DNA of 6,433 bases from Minisyncoccota bacterium (GTDB taxonomy: Bacteria; Patescibacteriota; Minisyncoccia; Phycocordibacterales; UBA1006), in NCBI GenBank assembly GCA_937970115.1, contig CALBVO010000032.1, forward strand, positions 1 through 6,433. Direction: 5' to 3'. Positions 4,789 to 6,433 of the stretch are shown one piece after another. Within the stretch, counting starts at the first letter, position 1; each line of letters opens with the position of its first letter. Made by a program: the position numbers and the translations under genes. Under the pieces are notes generated by a model that ran no database searches, was not told the DNA's origin, and worked only from the letters and a program-made list of their open reading frames with translations.

Positions 4789-5067
4789 TTAATTTCCTGC
4801 AACAGCGTCTTTGGTTTTTTTACCAAATTTAAGTTTTGGTACTCGTTTTGCTGCAACCTTAACCATTTCTCCTGTTCGTGGGTTTCGTGCTGTTCGTGCG
4901 TCTCGCATAACTCCTTCGAATTTACCGAAACCTGCGATATCCGCAACTCCTCCCTTGGCCATTTCTGACGTAATTGCATCAAAAATTGCTTGTACAACTG
5001 CTTCTGATTGTGTTTTTGTTCCACCAATCATTTCGTTAACCATGTTTGCTAAGTCTTGTTTTTTCAT
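4789..5067 (-). CDS. hup: HU/IHF-family DNA-binding protein
   Basis: The 92-residue protein is a full-length HU-type nucleoid protein, a dimer that bends DNA and helps compact the chromosome. The N-terminal helices (MKKQDLANMVNEMIGGTKTQSEAV..) are followed by the family signature GFGKFEGV at 47-54. The DNA-binding arm RDARTARNPRTGEMV (55-69) includes the intercalating proline in RNP, and the C-terminal KVPKLKFGKK-like segment is at 74-84. Length is typical (about 90). The ATG at 5067 begins the conserved KKQDL start. No Shine-Dalgarno sequence is visible; the promoter at 5131-5160 predicts a leader of about 58 nt. The gene has its own promoter and terminator. HU or IHF subtype cannot be separated from sequence alone, though HU is favoured. 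Confidence 0.97.
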   Translation of the reverse strand: MKKQDLANMVNEMIGGTKTQSEAVVQAIFDAITSEMAKGGVADIAGFGKFEGVMRDARTARNPRTGEMVKVAAKRVPKLKFGKKTKDAVAGN

Positions 5068-5130
5068 AGTATTTTTTTGAAAATAATATTAGTTAGTAAT
5101 GTTGAAATCTCAAAAAGCTTTCACGACATT

Positions 5131-5160
5131 ATTATACAATGCTTTTAAAGTAATCCGCAA
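5131..5160 (-). promoter_or_regulatory. Promoter of the HU gene
   Basis: On minus, TTGCGG (5155-5160), an 18-bp spacer and a consensus TATAAT (5131-5136). The start is expected near 5125. Confidence 0.65.
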
Positions 5161-5218
5161 TAAAAGTTCCTGTACTTTATATATAAAATATTGCATAAGA
5201 TATTTTACGACAAAAGAA

Positions 5219-5241
5219 AAAACCTTATCTTATAAGGTTTT
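5219..5241 (-). terminator. Terminator overlapping the 3' end of clpP
   Basis: On minus, AAAACCTTAT pairs with ATAAGGTTTT around loop AAG, followed by further T residues. The clpP stop codon TAA (5230-5232) lies inside the hairpin, so termination signal and coding end overlap. Confidence 0.85.
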
Positions 5242-5823
5242 ATTTTTTCTTTTGGTAATTACACCATCAACAATTCCATATTTTTTTGCCTCTGTTGAAT
5301 CCATCCAATAGTCACGATCCATATCAGCCTCGACTTTAGCTTTTTTCTGACCACTAGATTCTGCAATCATATCAATCAGTTTCTTTTTCATTTTAAGAAT
5401 TTGTTCAGCGGTAATAGCAATATCAGATGCCTGCCCTTCAACACCGGTTAAAGGCTGATGAATCATCACTCGACTATTTGGCAAAACATATCGTTTTCCC
5501 TTTGCTCCCTGAGATAAAATCATTGCACCCATTGATGCCGCCATACCAATACAGACGGTTGATACATCAGGTTTAATAAAATGCATTGTATCAATCATTG
5601 CCATACCTGATGAAACTGATCCACCCGGAGAATTAACATAAATAGTAATATCTTTTTCTGCATCTTCTTGTTCGAGATGTAATAACTGTGCGACAACACT
5701 ATGTGCAATATCGTCATTAATTGGGCCACCAATAAAAATAATACGTTCTTTGAGCAATCGTGAATAAATATCATAAGCGCGTTCACCTGCGTGTGTTTTT
5801 TCAATAACTGTTGGGATTAACAT
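5230..5823 (-). CDS. clpP: ATP-dependent Clp protease proteolytic subunit ClpP
   Basis: The 197-residue serine peptidase (family S14) forms the tetradecameric chamber that degrades proteins fed in by ClpX-type ATPases. The catalytic triad is complete: S97 in GMAASMGA, H122 in MIHQPL and D171 in MDRDYWM, at positions matching the E. coli mature numbering. The oxyanion-region motif NSPGGSV is at 64-70. The N-terminal MLIPTVIEKT is the usual axial-loop segment, with at most a very short propeptide. The ATG at 5823 is preceded by a -10 ending 7 bases upstream, so the mRNA should be leaderless. The gene is monocistronic and no clpX or tig gene adjoins it, unlike in many bacteria. It is cytosolic. 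A short basic tail (KRKNKTL) ends the protein. Confidence 0.98.
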   Translation of the reverse strand: MLIPTVIEKTHAGERAYDIYSRLLKERIIFIGGPINDDIAHSVVAQLLHLEQEDAEKDITIYVNSPGGSVSSGMAMIDTMHFIKPDVSTVCIGMAASMGAMILSQGAKGKRYVLPNSRVMIHQPLTGVEGQASDIAITAEQILKMKKKLIDMIAESSGQKKAKVEADMDRDYWMDSTEAKKYGIVDGVITKRKNKTL

Positions 5824-5830
5824 ATATCAA

Positions 5831-5859
5831 ATTCTAAAGAAAAAGACCTAGCTAGGCAA
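5831..5859 (-). promoter_or_regulatory. clpP: Promoter of clpP
   Basis: On minus, TTGCCT (5854-5859), an exact 17-bp spacer and TAGAAT (5831-5836), 7 bases before the ATG at 5823. The -35 lies in the hairpin that ends the upstream gene, so terminator and promoter overlap. Confidence 0.7.
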
Positions 5860-5864
5860 GTCTT
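5842..5864 (-). terminator. Probable terminator of the small membrane protein gene
   Basis: On minus, CCTA-GC-TAGG with outer AAGA/TCTT pairs, one strand bulged by about four bases, is followed by a T-rich TTTTTCTTT. It lies about 13 bases past the stop of 5877-6152 and overlaps the clpP promoter. Confidence 0.5.
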
Positions 5865-5876
5865 CTAAATAATAGA

Positions 5877-6152
5877 TTAAATAATATCTTCGTCATCTTC
5901 AAGGGTAATTTTTTTATCACTAAATTTATGTAAGGTTACCCCCGTAAAAAGAATCAAAACAAGCCCAACAATCAAAGTAATCGGTAGTCCAATATGAATA
6001 TGTAACCATTCTTTTAAAGTTTCACCAATAAGGATTCCCCCAACAGTAAATCCGATCACAGAGAACAAGGTATGGTGACCAACAAATACCTCTTTGAGTT
6101 CATCATTAATATGAATATTAAATCGTTGTCCGCGTTTCTTTTTTTTCTTCAT
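5877..6152 (-). CDS. Small two-helix membrane protein, function unknown
   Basis: The 91-residue protein starts with a very basic tail (MKKKKKRGQR), followed by a polar segment to about residue 26. Two hydrophobic helices lie at about 28-45 (LFSVIGFTVGGILIGETL) and 55-74. The C-terminus is acidic and ends DDEDII. Positive-inside rules place both termini in the cytoplasm with a short external loop around WLHIHIG. I do not recognise the family. The ATG at 6152 follows an extended -10 (TGCTATACT) by 6 bases, so a leaderless mRNA is likely. It is divergent from the small broken gene at 6218. Confidence 0.75.
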   Translation of the reverse strand: MKKKKKRGQRFNIHINDELKEVFVGHHTLFSVIGFTVGGILIGETLKEWLHIHIGLPITLIVGLVLILFTGVTLHKFSDKKITLEDDEDII

Positions 6153-6158
6153 AGAAAT

Positions 6159-6167
6159 AGTATAGCA
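6159..6167 (-). promoter_or_regulatory. Extended -10 of the small membrane protein gene
   Basis: TGCTATACT on minus, with TATACT at 6159-6164, ends 6 bases before the ATG. It resembles the TGCTACACT before the gene at 962. No good -35 is seen. Confidence 0.65.
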
Positions 6168-6217
6168 AATAAATACTTGGTATGGATAAATAGAGTAAGA
6201 AATACAAAATACATATT

Positions 6218-6383
6218 ATGAATAAATTGGTAAAATATAGGCATTCGTTTAAACATAGAGAAATTAAAAGATTTTCTCATGAACCAAAAATAAAGACTTT
6301 TTTCATATGTAAGAGCGTTTAGTGCAATAATTATGGGCTCAACAATTGGATTTTTTATTGGCTTTTTCCTGTCTAAATTATGA
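6218..6383 (+). pseudogene. Very small single-helix membrane protein gene, frameshifted at a T6 run
   Basis: An ATG frame from 6218 gives a basic segment (MNKLVKYRHSFKHREIKRF...) and stops at TAG 6320-6322. From the six T residues at 6298-6303, the frame one base later continues as SYVRAFSAIIMGSTIGFF and on through IGFFLSKL to TGA at 6381-6383, a clear hydrophobic helix. Five T residues instead of six would join the two into a 54-residue protein with a cationic N-terminus and one C-terminal membrane helix. A strong terminator follows 5 bases after the TGA, as expected for a real gene. This may be a true mutation, a sequencing error, or polymerase or ribosomal slippage on the T run. I do not recognise the family. 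Confidence 0.55.
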
Positions 6384-6388
6384 TTAGT

Positions 6389-6417
6389 AAAAAATCTGCA
6401 TTTCTGCAGATTTTTTT
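6389..6417 (+). terminator. Intrinsic terminator of the small frameshifted gene
   Basis: AAAAAATCTGCA pairs with TGCAGATTTTTT around loop TTTC and ends in a T run. It marks the end of the + strand transcript from about 6210. Confidence 0.9.
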
Positions 6418-6433
6418 GATTGAATTTTTATAG

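Noticed and set aside
4638..5027. Open frames overlapping HU on both strands, one with HETHEQ-type repeats.
   Set aside because: They are other-frame readings of the HU gene and of the tRNA-Gly copy.
5098..5107. Half-site TGTTGAAA in the HU leader resembling the TrmB-like operator.
   Set aside because: The second half of the palindrome is absent and an 8-base AT-rich match is expected by chance.

Overview
The window looks like an AT-rich, compact bacterial chromosome segment. Short genes, very small or absent 5' leaders, tRNAs without an encoded CCA end, a TrmB-like regulator and small unknown membrane or secreted proteins together suggest a Patescibacteria/CPR-type genome. That placement is inference; no 16S or other marker is present. 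TGA appears to act as a normal stop.

Layout. 1-305: tRNA-Pro(UGG), a perfect 21-bp hairpin, then a GC-rich multibranched segment (131-304) that looks like an unrecognised structured RNA. Its left edge is an inverted copy of the tRNA 3' end. 307-753 (-): small HAD-family 5'(3')-deoxyribonucleotidase. 760-901: back-to-back promoters sharing one -35 region; the + strand one drives a ~85-nt transcript ending at an intrinsic terminator with no convincing gene, so a candidate sRNA. 962-1381 (+): cytidylyltransferase-like nucleotidyltransferase. 1463-2020 (-): secreted protein with two copies of an unfamiliar ~57-residue repeat. 2054-2431: long AT-rich gap with one DnaA-box-like site and an orphan terminator. 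2432-3484 (-): cysteine-synthase-like fold-type II PLP protein that seems to lack the catalytic lysine. It is divergent from a TrmB-like regulator (3648-4412, +) whose promoter is overlaid by a perfect palindrome. 4486-4678 (-): tRNA-Gly(UCC) preceded by a rearranged partial copy. 4789-5067 (-): HU. 5230-5823 (-): ClpP with intact triad. 5877-6152 (-): small two-helix membrane protein. 6218-6383 (+): very small membrane-protein gene broken by one extra T in a T6 run.

How they fit. The genes are mostly single transcription units, each closed by its own hairpin terminator; no multi-gene operon is evident. Five coding genes have a good -10 hexamer ending 6-7 nt before the start codon, so their mRNAs should be leaderless; no gene shows a clear Shine-Dalgarno sequence. 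HU and ClpP are housekeeping. The PLP protein and TrmB-like regulator probably form a regulator-target pair. The points most worth a second look are the structured RNA at 131-304, the lysine-less PLP protein, the rearranged tRNA-Gly copy with its 8-nt repeats flanking a hairpin, and the secreted repeat protein.
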